Shown one piece after another: positions 1 to 10,560 of a stretch of DNA of 64,000 bases. Under the pieces are notes generated by a model. That model was not told where the DNA came from and searched no databases. It was given only the letters and a program-made list of their open reading frames with translations. The position numbers and the translations under genes are program-made. Position 1 is the stretch's first letter. The number at the start of each line of letters is the position of its first letter. Origin of the DNA: Nitrosomonas oligotropha (GTDB lineage: Bacteria > Pseudomonadota > Gammaproteobacteria > Burkholderiales > Nitrosomonadaceae); assembly GCF_009833085.1 (NCBI RefSeq), contig NZ_QRBZ01000016.1:1-64000 (forward strand), given 5' to 3'.

Positions 1-103
1 GTCACCTCAGCACTGTCAAGGTGCTGTAAACACGATTCATCCCAGCTATCGCTCTACTTATTACATTTTTGCGCTATAAAATGAAAAGTAAATTAATTAT
101 TTC

Positions 104-370
104 TTAGCTATTCAGCATCTTGATAGCAGCAGATAATCGGCTTTTGTAACGAGCGGCCTTATTTTTATGAATGATGCCCTTACCAGCAATTGAATCAACA
201 GTTTCTAAAGAACTATTGAAAGCATTTTGGGCCAATTCTTTATTTCCTGTTCCAATTGCTTTTCTAACTGATTTTATCGCAGTACGTAATTTAGACCGCA
301 AACTGACATTATATTCTCTGCGTTTGACCGCTTGTCTCGCACGCTTTCTTGCTTGTGCACTGTTAGCCAT
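104..370 (-). CDS. rpsT: 30S ribosomal protein S20
   Basis: Small basic protein of 88 residues that binds 16S rRNA in the body of the small subunit. The N-terminus [13 protein letters not shown] and the Lys/Arg-rich helical character are typical of S20, and 88 residues is the family's normal size. A longer reading frame runs upstream to 583, but its extra 71 residues do not resemble S20 and lie in the leader, so the ATG at 368-370 is chosen. The 176 bp between this gene and the small Cys-rich gene upstream should hold its promoter. S20 identity is certain. Confidence 0.97.
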   Translation of the reverse strand: MANSAQARKRARQAVKRREYNVSLRSKLRTAIKSVRKAIGTGNKELAQNAFNSSLETVDSIAGKGIIHKNKAARYKSRLSAAIKMLNS

Positions 371-546
371 AAAAATCCACAGCTCCTTCAAAGAAAAAGG
401 GTTAGATACTACTTTCTTTTTTTCTATATTGCAACCACAACTACCTAAAACCTGAAGTAAATCTATAAACCTCAAATACACTTCATTGATCACCGCACAT
501 CGTGATAATTTTTCAAAACTATAATCTTGAACAGAAGGATAGATTC

Positions 547-936
547 TTACCGATTCTGTTTTATAGCGCGCGGGGGTTTGCAATAAAACCGCGATGGATA
601 TTCTGGATTGCGCTGTTTATTCCGAATGACGTCACCACCTTCATCAACACAAACCATTACCGATTTGTCTAGATTGGGAAAATATTCGTTAGATCCTGGC
701 TGAGCCGAGGTTGGCGGCACCTTTTCTCTGATTCTGGCGCAGAGAGCTGGCTCATTTGGTTTCGGACGATCACTTTCCATAGCTGGCAACGGACAAAGAT
801 TACAAGGATCGCCAGGACATAAACAGCCTTCGCAATTGGCAAGTATAGGTGTCGCATAGGCAATCAGCACTGCACCGAAAAATAAGCTCACACTGATTTT
901 ACATACTGATAACAACATTCTTACACTTTTCATCAT
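547..936 (-). CDS. exported Cys-rich protein of unknown function
   Basis: I do not recognise a family. The 129-residue product starts [11 protein letters not shown] and has a hydrophobic signal-like segment (about residues 5-32) ending near ILANC. The mature part opens with a cluster of cysteines ([14 protein letters not shown], about residues 34-48) and has three more further on, so it could be disulfide-bonded in the periplasm or bind a metal. The middle is rich in Pro. It lies upstream of rpsT on the same strand with a 176-bp gap and is probably transcribed separately. The Shine-Dalgarno is poor, and either of the first two ATGs could be used. Confidence 0.65.
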   Translation of the reverse strand: MMKSVRMLLSVCKISVSLFFGAVLIAYATPILANCEGCLCPGDPCNLCPLPAMESDRPKPNEPALCARIREKVPPTSAQPGSNEYFPNLDKSVMVCVDEGGDVIRNKQRNPEYPSRFYCKPPRAIKQNR

Positions 937-1102
937 ACTTATTCACCCGAAAAAATTTTATTTCAACTATGTTTTTTTACATCTTTAATAAAGATTTGAT
1001 AATCGACAGCAATCAACAGAAATATCTGCTTTTTGTTATACTGATTTTACCTCAACTTGGATTGAGCCAAGAGCAACGCAGAAAACTTTGGATCCATAAA
1101 TC

Positions 1103-1456
1103 ATGATCATGAATTTCAATTTAAAACTATTTAAATCCACTTTATGCATACTGAGTGTTCTGATTGCCTCGTTTGCGCATGCCGAAACCATTGAGCTTCT
1201 GCAAAAAAATGCCAGTGTGGCGTATGAAAAAATGATGGAAGCCAAGCAAACTGCGGAATCTTTGGCCAAAGACACTACTTTTGCCGAGAAAAAACTGGCC
1301 TCAGCTAAGCAAAAAATGATGGAAGCCGAACGCGAAGCCGAAACAGCCAAAAGAAAATCGGAGCAAGCCAAAATTGCGATGGAACAAGCAATTAATCGAT
1401 GGAAGCAAGCTTCCGATACGCTGGCAAATGAATGGGGCACATCGGAGGTCAAATAA
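1103..1456 (+). CDS. small exported coiled-coil protein
   Basis: A 117-residue product. It has a signal peptide (residues 1-27, cleavage likely after FAHA) and then an almost uninterrupted Ala/Glu/Lys-rich amphipathic helix with heptad-like spacing (about residues 28-105). This looks like a periplasmic coiled-coil or Lpp/alanine-zipper-like protein, but no named family is evident. Two start codons are possible (1103 and 1109). The 3' end overlaps the convergent GNAT gene by 8 bp. The long antisense reading frame over this gene is a by-product of its biased codons. Confidence 0.7.
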   Translation: MIMNFNLKLFKSTLCILSVLIASFAHAETIELLQKNASVAYEKMMEAKQTAESLAKDTTFAEKKLASAKQKMMEAEREAETAKRKSEQAKIAMEQAINRWKQASDTLANEWGTSEVK

Positions 1457-1898
1457 TCAAAGCTGACTCTTTGAGAGATAGCATCATTTTGACATGTGGA
1501 ATACCGGCTTCCATGAATTCTTCTCCCACAACTTGGAATCCAAATTTTTTATAGAATGGTATAGCGCTCGTTTGAGCATGCAATTGCGCCTCAAACTGGC
1601 GCCGTCTTATTAATATCTGCAATAAAGTTGTCAGCAGCGCACTGCCCAAACCTTGGCCGCGCCATTCTTTTAATACCGCCATACGTCCGATATGACCATC
1701 CGGCAATAATCGCGCAGTCCCCACCGGTTGACCGGCGTTATTCAAAGCAAGCACATGCTTGCTGACTGCATCATACTCATCCCACTCCAATTCTTCAGGA
1801 ACCTGCTGTTCGCGAATAAATACCACTGTTCGTACTGCTCGCAAAGCAGCCTCCGCTTCTTCCCAACTAACGATTTGTACAGCATCAGCATGACGCAC
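1449..1898 (-). CDS. GNAT family N-acetyltransferase
   Basis: A 149-residue acetyl-CoA-dependent acyltransferase. Motif A is seen as GRMAVLKEWRGQGLGSALL (about residues 70-88, with the R-G-Q-G-L-G pyrophosphate-binding loop), followed by the AIPFYKKFGFQVVGEEF segment typical of the C-terminal half. The N-terminus with FIREQQVPEELEWD resembles the ElaA-like branch. The substrate cannot be told. The start appears to be GTG, because no ATG in frame precedes the conserved region. It follows purA on the same strand after 22 bp and may be co-transcribed with it. Confidence 0.85.
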   Translation of the reverse strand: MRHADAVQIVSWEEAEAALRAVRTVVFIREQQVPEELEWDEYDAVSKHVLALNNAGQPVGTARLLPDGHIGRMAVLKEWRGQGLGSALLTTLLQILIRRRQFEAQLHAQTSAIPFYKKFGFQVVGEEFMEAGIPHVKMMLSLKESALII

Positions 1899-1920
1899 GA
1901 TTAACTTCTGGCAGGCGGCA

Positions 1921-4403
<2,483 letters not shown>

Positions 4404-4445
4404 ATTTATGATTGACAAGCTGTCAACAAAAAGAATAAAAAAACA

Positions 4446-4631
4446 TCAACTGACGATAAGCAGCACCATTAATCCGACTAACATCGAAGTCAAACCTACA
4501 AACCGAATCTGATTATCGTTAATCTCAGTCAGTCTTCTAAAAGCCTCCCGCCATGTTTGCGGAGACAGAAAGGGTAACATTCCTTCTAAAATTAACATCA
4601 ATGCAACTGCACTAAGAAAAGTTTCCCACAT
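4446..4631 (-). CDS. DUF2065 family small membrane protein
   Basis: A 61-residue protein with two hydrophobic helices (about residues 2-20 and 41-60) around a short charged loop, starting MWETFLSAVALMLILEG. This size, the LEG...PFL pattern and the position between hflC and hisZ fit DUF2065 (YjeT-like), whose function is unknown. The reading frame continues 30 codons upstream, but the ATG at 4629-4631 has a CGGAG about 12 bases ahead and matches the family start. It lies just past the hflC terminator, so it is probably the first gene of the hisZ-purA transcript. Confidence 0.85.
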   Translation of the reverse strand: MWETFLSAVALMLILEGMLPFLSPQTWREAFRRLTEINDNQIRFVGLTSMLVGLMVLLIVS

Positions 4632-4682
4632 ATTCAAAACAACTCCGGTTTGATCGTGCCAACATGATTTCTCTACAAGAAG

Positions 4683-4748
4683 CAGAAAAATTAAGAGGTT
4701 CTGATGAAATCGCATATGCAAGAACCATTACGATTTCCAGAACCTCTT
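4683..4748 (-). terminator. intrinsic terminator after hflC
   Basis: Perfect 11-bp arms AAGAGGTTCTG (4693-4703) and CAGAACCTCTT (4738-4748). They are extended by an inner 7-bp stem GAAATCG/CGATTTC after a 2-nt bulge, with a loop of about 18 nt. On the minus strand the hairpin is followed at once by AATTTTTC. It lies about 95 bp beyond the hflC stop and ahead of DUF2065, so it should end the hfq-hflX-hflK-hflC transcript. Confidence 0.85.
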
Positions 4749-4842
4749 CCTCAGTCATTACATAATCGAGTTACATAAAAACTACTTAGGTATGTAATGC
4801 AGAAATTGCATTTACACCTTCATCCATACCACTCCTCGTTAC

Positions 4843-5718
4843 TTATTTGCTGACTGCCGGGTTTCTCAAATACTTGAAGAAATCGGAGGTAGGTTCCAAC
4901 ACCAACATATCCCCCTTATTTTTGAATGATTGTTTATAAGCGTCGACACTACGCCAGAATGCATAAAATTCCGGATCTTTCTGAAAAGCCGTGGCATAAG
5001 TCGCTGCTGCTTGGCTATCACCATCACCCATCGTTTTTTGCGCTTCACGGTACGCTTCAGCTAAGATGACTTCACGCTGTCTATCGGCATCCGCGCGAAT
5101 CTTTTCTGATTCGGCCGCACCGGTAGAACGTAATTCATTGGCAACTCTTTTACGTTCCGCCTCCATACGTCTAAATACCGACTCGCTGACTTCTTGCGGC
5201 AGATCGACACGTTTCAAACGCACATCGACTACTTCCACACCAATAGAGCGAGCATCGTTATCCGCTTTCTGGCGCATGATCTCCATAATGACATCACGTT
5301 CACCCGAAACCACGTCGTGAACTGTGCGGTTACCAAACTCATCGCGCAAGCTTGCATTGATAGTTTGCGCCAAACGTGTTTGCGCCAGTGCTTCATCACC
5401 CCGTACGCTGATGTAATATTGTTTTACATCAACAATACGCCACTTCACGAACAAATCCACCAAAACGTTCTTTTTCTCTGAAGTAATAAAACGTTCGGGT
5501 TCTTCGGTATTCATCGTCAGAATACGTTTCTCAAAATAACGCACATTATGGGCGATTGGAATTTTGAAATATAAACCGGGCTCGGTTTTAACATCGATAA
5601 CTTCACCCAACTGGAACAAAATGGCTTGCTGCCGCTCATCTACAACATAAATAGCTGAGCTCCCCAGGAAAAAAATCGCAATAACAATGCCTGAAAATAC
5701 TGATGTAAAACTTTTCAT
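4843..5718 (-). CDS. hflC: HflC, modulator of FtsH protease
   Basis: A 291-residue inner-membrane protein of the SPFH/band 7 family. It forms the large periplasmic HflKC cage around FtsH and tempers degradation of membrane proteins. One N-terminal transmembrane segment (about residues 8-26) is followed by VVDERQQAILFQLGEV, the usual start of the SPFH domain, then an Ala/Glu/Arg-rich coiled coil (about residues 185-235). The start codon directly follows the hflK stop with no spacer, so translation is likely coupled. Confidence 0.97.
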   Translation of the reverse strand: MKSFTSVFSGIVIAIFFLGSSAIYVVDERQQAILFQLGEVIDVKTEPGLYFKIPIAHNVRYFEKRILTMNTEEPERFITSEKKNVLVDLFVKWRIVDVKQYYISVRGDEALAQTRLAQTINASLRDEFGNRTVHDVVSGERDVIMEIMRQKADNDARSIGVEVVDVRLKRVDLPQEVSESVFRRMEAERKRVANELRSTGAAESEKIRADADRQREVILAEAYREAQKTMGDGDSQAAATYATAFQKDPEFYAFWRSVDAYKQSFKNKGDMLVLEPTSDFFKYLRNPAVSK

Positions 5719-6909
5719 CTATCTTGCCTCCCGTTCGCGACTGCGAAAAGATTCTCGAGCCCGCACACTGCTACCATCAGGTGTTGCTTCCTGCATCATA
5801 GGCTGCACGGCTACAGGTGAAACCGATGATGGCGCCCCGCTCATATTAATCAACTTATCCAATGGCAAGTACAAAAGATTGTTGCCGCTTTTCTGATCAA
5901 CAATAATCTTGCTGGTATTAGAAAGCACTTGCTGCATCATATCCAGATATAAACGTTCACGCGTAACTTTTGGTGCTTTGCTATATTCAGCAAGAATTTG
6001 TTCAAAACGGCTGGCATCGCCCTCCGCACTGACAATTACACGTTGTTTATAACCCTCTGACTCCTGAATCAATCGAGCCGCATTACCCACTGCTCTTGGA
6101 ATCACATCATTGGCGTAAGCTTGGCCTTCATTCTTTTGCCGTTCTCTGTCTTGTCCTGCCTTAACAGCGTCATCAAAAGCTGCTTGAACTTGCTCAGGCG
6201 GCTGCGCGTTTTGCATCGTCACTCTACTGATCGAAATACCGATCTCATAACGATCCAAAATCTTCTGCATTAATTGCGTTGCATTAGCTGCAACTTGCTC
6301 ACGGCCTTCGTAAAGAACATAGTCCATTTTACTTTTACCAATTACTTGCCGGATTGCCGTTTCAGCCGCTTGCAAAACAGCTTCGTCAGGATTTCTATTC
6401 TTGAAGAGGAAATACTCCGGATTATTCAATATGTATTGCACCGCAAATTGGATATCGATGATGTTTTCATCATCGGTTAACATTAATGATTCCCGCAATA
6501 CTTTACTGCGCACATTGTTACGATAACCAATTTCAACCGTGCGGACTTGACTGACGTTCACCAGTTCCACTTTCTCGACCGGATAAGGGATATGCCATCG
6601 CAAACCTGCCGGCGCGGTATCAACATACTGGCCGAAACGCAGCACAACGCCTCTCTGCCCTTCATCCACGATATAAAATCCGCTTGCCGACCAAACCACC
6701 GCAAGCAAACCAAGAATCATTGCAATGCTACTTCCACTTTGCGGCTTAGGACTTGGAGTGTTAGAACCAGAGCCATCATCACCTCCGCCGCCCTTTTTTT
6801 GCCCGAATATATTATTGATCTTTTTGTTGACATTACGCAGTACATCATCCAGATCCGGTGGACCAGAATCACCTTTGTTTTTTCCCCATTGTGGATCATT
6901 TAATCCCAT
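5719..6909 (-). CDS. hflK: HflK, modulator of FtsH protease
   Basis: Partner of HflC in the FtsH-associated cage. The 396-residue protein has a cytoplasmic Gly/Pro/Ser-rich N-terminus (DDGSGSNTPSPKPQSG), a transmembrane helix near residues 63-82, and the SPFH domain starting FYIVDEGQRGVVLRFGQYV. A helical region follows, then a C-terminal tail ending RESFRSREREAR. The N-terminal segment with NDPQWGKNKG is typical of HflK. It sits between hflX (21-bp gap) and hflC (adjacent). Confidence 0.97.
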   Translation of the reverse strand: MGLNDPQWGKNKGDSGPPDLDDVLRNVNKKINNIFGQKKGGGGDDGSGSNTPSPKPQSGSSIAMILGLLAVVWSASGFYIVDEGQRGVVLRFGQYVDTAPAGLRWHIPYPVEKVELVNVSQVRTVEIGYRNNVRSKVLRESLMLTDDENIIDIQFAVQYILNNPEYFLFKNRNPDEAVLQAAETAIRQVIGKSKMDYVLYEGREQVAANATQLMQKILDRYEIGISISRVTMQNAQPPEQVQAAFDDAVKAGQDRERQKNEGQAYANDVIPRAVGNAARLIQESEGYKQRVIVSAEGDASRFEQILAEYSKAPKVTRERLYLDMMQQVLSNTSKIIVDQKSGNNLLYLPLDKLINMSGAPSSVSPVAVQPMMQEATPDGSSVRARESFRSREREAR

Positions 6910-6930
6910 AATAATTCCTGTTTTGTTCGT

Positions 6931-8118
6931 TCAAAAAAGTTCTTGTACCGTAGCACAATCTCCAGTTATTTTCGGAATATCTGTAGGTTCTTCATATAAT
7001 TTCTTAGAGTTTTCTACTACTGCTTCTGTCAATGCCTGCCTTACAAGTGCTATTCCTTCACCAGTTTTTGCACTTAAACGAATGCGGGATATTCTATCAT
7101 ATTCGTCACGCGTGCAACCTTTACTAGCTTCTGCCGAGTCAGTCAGATCAATCTTATTGAAGATTAAAATTTGCGGAATCGTATCGGCGCCAATCTCTTT
7201 TAAAATCTTATTCACTTCTTCAATTTGCTCATCCCGGTTAGGGCTGCTGGCATCGATAACATGCAACAAGATATCGGCTTGCACAGTTTCTTCAAGTGTC
7301 GCACGAAAAGCTGCCACCAAGGTGTGAGGTAGTTCCCGAATGAATCCTACCGTATCCGAAATGACTACCGGTCCTCCTTCTGCAAGAAATAATTTCCGTG
7401 TCGTCGTATCCAGTGTGGCAAACAATTGATCGGCGGCATACGCTTGTGCGCGAGTCAACTTATTAAATAAAGTCGATTTCCCTGCATTGGTATAACCAAC
7501 AATCGATACCGACAGTACATTAGTACGCTGCCTTGAGCGCCTCTGCACAGCACGCTGGCGCTGCAGGGTTGCGAGTTTCTCTTTGAGCAATTTAACACGC
7601 TTCCGGATCAAGCGGCGATCTGTTTCCAATTGCGTTTCACCCGGACCACGCAAACCGATACCGCCTTTTTGCCGCTCCAAATGAGTCCAACCCCGCACAA
7701 GACGCGTCACCAAATGTTCTAGCTGTGCAAGTTCCACTTGTAACTTGCCTTCATGACTTTTAGCCCGCTGAGCAAATATGTCTAAAATCAGACTGGTGCG
7801 GTCAATGACGTTACAATTCAATCGTAAAGATAAATTGCGCTGCTGAGCTGGAGATAAATCATGATTAAATACAACGAGTGTAGCGTTATTTGACGAGATC
7901 AGCAGTGCAATCTCGTCGACTTTACCGCTACCAATATAAGTTGTCGGGTCAGGCCGCGAACGCTTCCCTTCCAGAACCGCCACAACTTGGAGTCCTGCGC
8001 TGATTGCCAGTTGCTGCAATTCCTGCAAGCTATCAGCATGAGTACTACTGCCAAAATCAATACCAACCAGTATTGCTGCAACGGCAGCATTCGCTTTATC
8101 CATACCTGATTCAAGCAT
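6931..8118 (-). CDS. hflX: GTPase HflX
   Basis: A ribosome-associated GTPase that rescues or splits stalled 70S ribosomes, especially after heat stress. The 395-residue protein has the HflX N-terminal domain, a Gly-rich linker GGIGLRGPGETQLETDRR (about residues 153-170), and the G domain with GYTNAGKSTLFNKL (G1), DTVGFIRELPH (G3) and NKIDL (G4). Its ATG overlaps the hfq stop in a TGATG arrangement, indicating translational coupling. A second in-frame ATG lies at codon 6. Confidence 0.97.
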   Translation of the reverse strand: MLESGMDKANAAVAAILVGIDFGSSTHADSLQELQQLAISAGLQVVAVLEGKRSRPDPTTYIGSGKVDEIALLISSNNATLVVFNHDLSPAQQRNLSLRLNCNVIDRTSLILDIFAQRAKSHEGKLQVELAQLEHLVTRLVRGWTHLERQKGGIGLRGPGETQLETDRRLIRKRVKLLKEKLATLQRQRAVQRRSRQRTNVLSVSIVGYTNAGKSTLFNKLTRAQAYAADQLFATLDTTTRKLFLAEGGPVVISDTVGFIRELPHTLVAAFRATLEETVQADILLHVIDASSPNRDEQIEEVNKILKEIGADTIPQILIFNKIDLTDSAEASKGCTRDEYDRISRIRLSAKTGEGIALVRQALTEAVVENSKKLYEEPTDIPKITGDCATVQELF

Positions 8119-8363
8119 CAGGCATCACGTGTATCCAATGTTTCAATGGGAATAGTAACGGCTCTTGCAGGCACTACCGTAGAAATCGCATGTTTGTATA
8201 CCATTTGCGTAACCGAGTTTTTCAACAACACAACATATTGATCAAATGAATCAATCTGTCCTTGTAATTTAATACCATTCACTAGATATATCGATACCGG
8301 AATATGCTCTTTCCGTAATATATTCAAAAACGGATCTTGCAGTAACTGTCCCTTGTTACCCAT
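8118..8363 (-). CDS. hfq: RNA chaperone Hfq
   Basis: An Sm-like hexameric RNA-binding protein that pairs small RNAs with mRNAs. The 81-residue sequence has the full Sm1 and Sm2 motifs: [33 protein letters not shown] is condensed here to its start QDPFLN and core NGIKLQG, and the Sm2 part contains [10 protein letters not shown]. The C-terminal tail is short, as in other betaproteobacteria. It is first in the hfq-hflX-hflK-hflC operon. The presence of Hfq makes the small RNA candidate at 58.3 kb more plausible. Confidence 0.98.
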   Translation of the reverse strand: MGNKGQLLQDPFLNILRKEHIPVSIYLVNGIKLQGQIDSFDQYVVLLKNSVTQMVYKHAISTVVPARAVTIPIETLDTRDA

Positions 8364-8402
8364 GGGTAACTCCCTATTCTAATTATTGGTTATCGGAATA
8401 GT

Positions 8403-8460
8403 GACTCTACTTTATTTTTTGCTGTAAATCTATACCTGATTGCACTAATACAGTAGAGTC
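8403..8460. repeat. inverted repeat upstream of hfq
   Basis: Perfect 9-bp arms GACTCTACT (8403-8411) and AGTAGAGTC (8452-8460) separated by 40 bp, 40-97 bp ahead of the hfq start. The region is in the right place for the hfq promoter and could be a protein-binding pair, or a weak leader hairpin. There is no direct evidence of function. Confidence 0.4.
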
Positions 8461-8518
8461 GCCATATTCATCTAAATCAACTACTGCCCATAGCATCACT
8501 TACCAAATTGGCGGTTCA

Positions 8519-8556
8519 CAGGCATTCGGATTGTTTGTTCACACCCCGAATGCCTG
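8519..8556. other. hairpin downstream of cytochrome c peroxidase gene
   Basis: Perfect 11-bp inverted repeat CAGGCATTCGG (8519-8529) / CCGAATGCCTG (8546-8556) with a 16-nt loop, about 65 bp past the peroxidase stop. There is no T-run on either side, so it is not a classic intrinsic terminator. It may stabilise the 3' end of the mRNA or assist factor-dependent termination. The rest of the hfq-peroxidase gap (8364-8620) shows nothing else clear apart from the hfq upstream repeat. Confidence 0.6.
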
Positions 8557-8620
8557 GATATTGATTCCCCGGTTTTGTTTCAATATTAAAATTGCTTATT
8601 TTTCAGCAAACAACCCATTA

Positions 8621-9613
8621 TTAGAACGGTACAGGTCTTGGGGTATTATTATTGGAAGGTGGTAAAACCGGCACTTTAATATCAGGTTGATCACCGGTTA
8701 ACGTTTTTAAGAAAGCAACGATGCTATCAATTTCTTTCTTATTGAAATCACGGTCCAGCTGAATTTTACCCATGGTTTTTACAGCGTCTTCCAATGTCGC
8801 TGCCGCGCCATCATGAAAGTAGGGATAGGTCAATTCAATATTGCGCAAAGTCGGTACTTTGAAAACATTCAAGTCAGTATCTTTTCCAGTGACCGCTTTT
8901 CTTCCTTCCGCTTTGCTTGCGGTTTTATAAGGATGATGCACGCCGAATTTCTGATAAAGCGCGCCGCCAACCGCCGGGCCATTATGACAACCGGCACAAC
9001 CGCTGCTCTTGAATAATTCGTAACCTTCCACTTCTTGAGCATTCAATGCTTTCTTGTCACCTTCCAGCCATTTATCGAAACGCGATCCCGGTGTAACAAG
9101 TGTTTCTTCAAAAGCGGCAATCGCGGTGGTTACCCGGTCAATATCAACCTGATCGGAACCAAATGCTTTTGCGAAATGAGCACGGTACTGAGGAATGGAT
9201 TGCAGCACTTCGACAGCCACTTTATGAGTTGAAGCCATTTCGCCTGGATTGGCAATTGGGCCGCCGGCTTGCTCTTTCAGATCCTTAGCACGCCCATCCC
9301 AGAATTGCGCCAAGTTCATGCTGGCATTAAGGACGGTTGGCGCATTAATCGGACCTTGCTGCCATTTATGGCCGATTGAGGTGGGAATATTATCCGTTCC
9401 GCCCATGCTCAAATTATGGCAAGAGTTACACGAAATAAATCCTGATTTTGACAGACGGGGATCGAAAAACAGCATCTTACCCAGTTCAACCACATCAGCA
9501 TTTGCTACTTTTGCGGCTTTAATGGGCTGAATAGGTTCATTGGCTGAAACATTAATCGAAGTGACAAGAGCGCCAATCGATAACAGCGACGCAACCATTG
9601 CACGTATCTTCAT
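8621..9613 (-). CDS. di-heme cytochrome c peroxidase, periplasmic
   Basis: Reduces hydrogen peroxide to water with electrons from small c-type cytochromes. From the ATG at 9611-9613 the protein is 330 residues with a Sec signal peptide (about 1-24, cleavage after VSA). It has two heme c sites, CNSCH (62-66) and CAGCH (206-210), matching the bacterial CcpA/MauG superfamily. FFDPRLSKSG before heme 1 and the FKVPTLRNIELTYPYFHDG region are characteristic. The longer reading frame up to 9688 is rejected because GGAGAA sits 6 bases before the chosen ATG. It resembles the Nitrosomonas europaea enzyme known to work without prior reductive activation. Confidence 0.95.
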   Translation of the reverse strand: MKIRAMVASLLSIGALVTSINVSANEPIQPIKAAKVANADVVELGKMLFFDPRLSKSGFISCNSCHNLSMGGTDNIPTSIGHKWQQGPINAPTVLNASMNLAQFWDGRAKDLKEQAGGPIANPGEMASTHKVAVEVLQSIPQYRAHFAKAFGSDQVDIDRVTTAIAAFEETLVTPGSRFDKWLEGDKKALNAQEVEGYELFKSSGCAGCHNGPAVGGALYQKFGVHHPYKTASKAEGRKAVTGKDTDLNVFKVPTLRNIELTYPYFHDGAAATLEDAVKTMGKIQLDRDFNKKEIDSIVAFLKTLTGDQPDIKVPVLPPSNNNTPRPVPF

Positions 9614-9638
9614 CGGTATTCTCCATAAGTAAATAAAT

Positions 9639-9665
9639 AAAAAAACGGCTGTGATGGCGCAGCCG
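9639..9665 (-). terminator. terminator-like hairpin between rppH and the peroxidase gene
   Basis: On the minus strand a 6-bp G+C-rich stem, CGGCTG / CAGCCG with an 8-nt loop (9646-9665), is followed by seven T residues (9639-9645). It should end the rppH transcript. It also lies only about 25 bp before the peroxidase start codon, so any peroxidase promoter further upstream would have to read through it. Confidence 0.75.
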
Positions 9666-9778
9666 AATACGCCTGATGAAACACCCACACATGGGAATTT
9701 GTAAAAAAGCGGAACGGCCTAACTGCGTTCCTGTTACTTGCAGAGCCACTTAAAAACCCTGCAAAACTCTCAGACGAA

Positions 9779-10351
9779 CTATTCGTTTACTTCCAGTTGA
9801 TCAGCCAGGATCTCCCTCGATTCCTTAGGCAGAATTTTTTGATCATACCCCGCCCCGATACTTTGGTTTGGGCAAGAATCCGTTTTTAACAAGCGCGACA
9901 GTTCCGTGAGCGCTTGCTTATATACTTTGCGTTTGAATTCAACAACCGACTCCAATTCGACCCAATATTGATTCCAGCGCCAGGCATCGAATTCAGGGTG
10001 CGCGCTCCTGCGTAATGAAACATCACTATCGCGTCCGATCAAGCGCAGCAAATACCAAATCTGTTTTTGCCCCTTGTAATTTCCCCGCCATTCCCTCCGG
10101 ATCCAACGGTCAGGAACCTCGTACCGCAACCAATCCCGCGTGCGCCCAACAATCTCTACGTGATTTGGGCGCAACCCGATCTCCTCGCTTAATTCCCGAT
10201 ACATGGCCTGTTCGGGACTTTCTCCCGACTTAATGCCACCTTGAGGAAATTGCCAAGAATTTTGTCTAATACGCTTGCCCCAGAATACCTCATTTTTTGA
10301 GTTCAGGAGGATAATACCGACATTGGGGCGATATCCATTTCGGTCAATCAT
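9779..10351 (-). CDS. rppH: RNA pyrophosphohydrolase (Nudix)
   Basis: Converts 5'-triphosphate RNA ends to monophosphate, triggering RNase E-dependent mRNA decay. The 190-residue protein begins [17 protein letters not shown], as RppH does, and carries a full Nudix box [20 protein letters not shown] (about residues 38-57, completed by IGL). The C-terminal extension beyond about residue 160 is variable in the family. It is divergent from proS, an arrangement common in betaproteobacteria, with 209 bp between the starts. Confidence 0.97.
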   Translation of the reverse strand: MIDRNGYRPNVGIILLNSKNEVFWGKRIRQNSWQFPQGGIKSGESPEQAMYRELSEEIGLRPNHVEIVGRTRDWLRYEVPDRWIRREWRGNYKGQKQIWYLLRLIGRDSDVSLRRSAHPEFDAWRWNQYWVELESVVEFKRKVYKQALTELSRLLKTDSCPNQSIGAGYDQKILPKESREILADQLEVNE

Positions 10352-10560
10352 ATGGAATACTCATTTGACCCATCAAATGGGTGGATTTTTTCATACTTTT
10401 CTTTAGATTGAAAGTGCCCGAAGAATAAAAATCCTAGCGCTCCAGCATTTTCATCACTCTCAACTAAATTACTTATTCCTCATATAAGGACTAATTCCCA
10501 CTTAACCAAGTATTTCAAGGTAAAATCGCTACAATTTTATTTTCATAATGGAATCCCTTC

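Noticed and set aside
1..103. Overlapping short inverted repeats at the left edge (CACCT/AGGTG and CAGCAC/GTGCTG)
   Set aside because: Stems of only 5-6 bp and no T-run; not enough to call a terminator or RNA at the truncated edge.
1036..1452. A 138-codon minus-strand frame
   Set aside because: Antisense to the exported coiled-coil protein; Ala/Ser-rich shadow of its repetitive codons.
4650..4680. TGGCACGATCAAACC ahead of DUF2065, resembling a sigma-54 -24 box
   Set aside because: No GC at the correct 10-nt spacing, so the -12 half is missing.
6725..7327. A 200-codon plus-strand frame
   Set aside because: It crosses the hflK-hflX junction antisense to both known genes; no motif or start signal.
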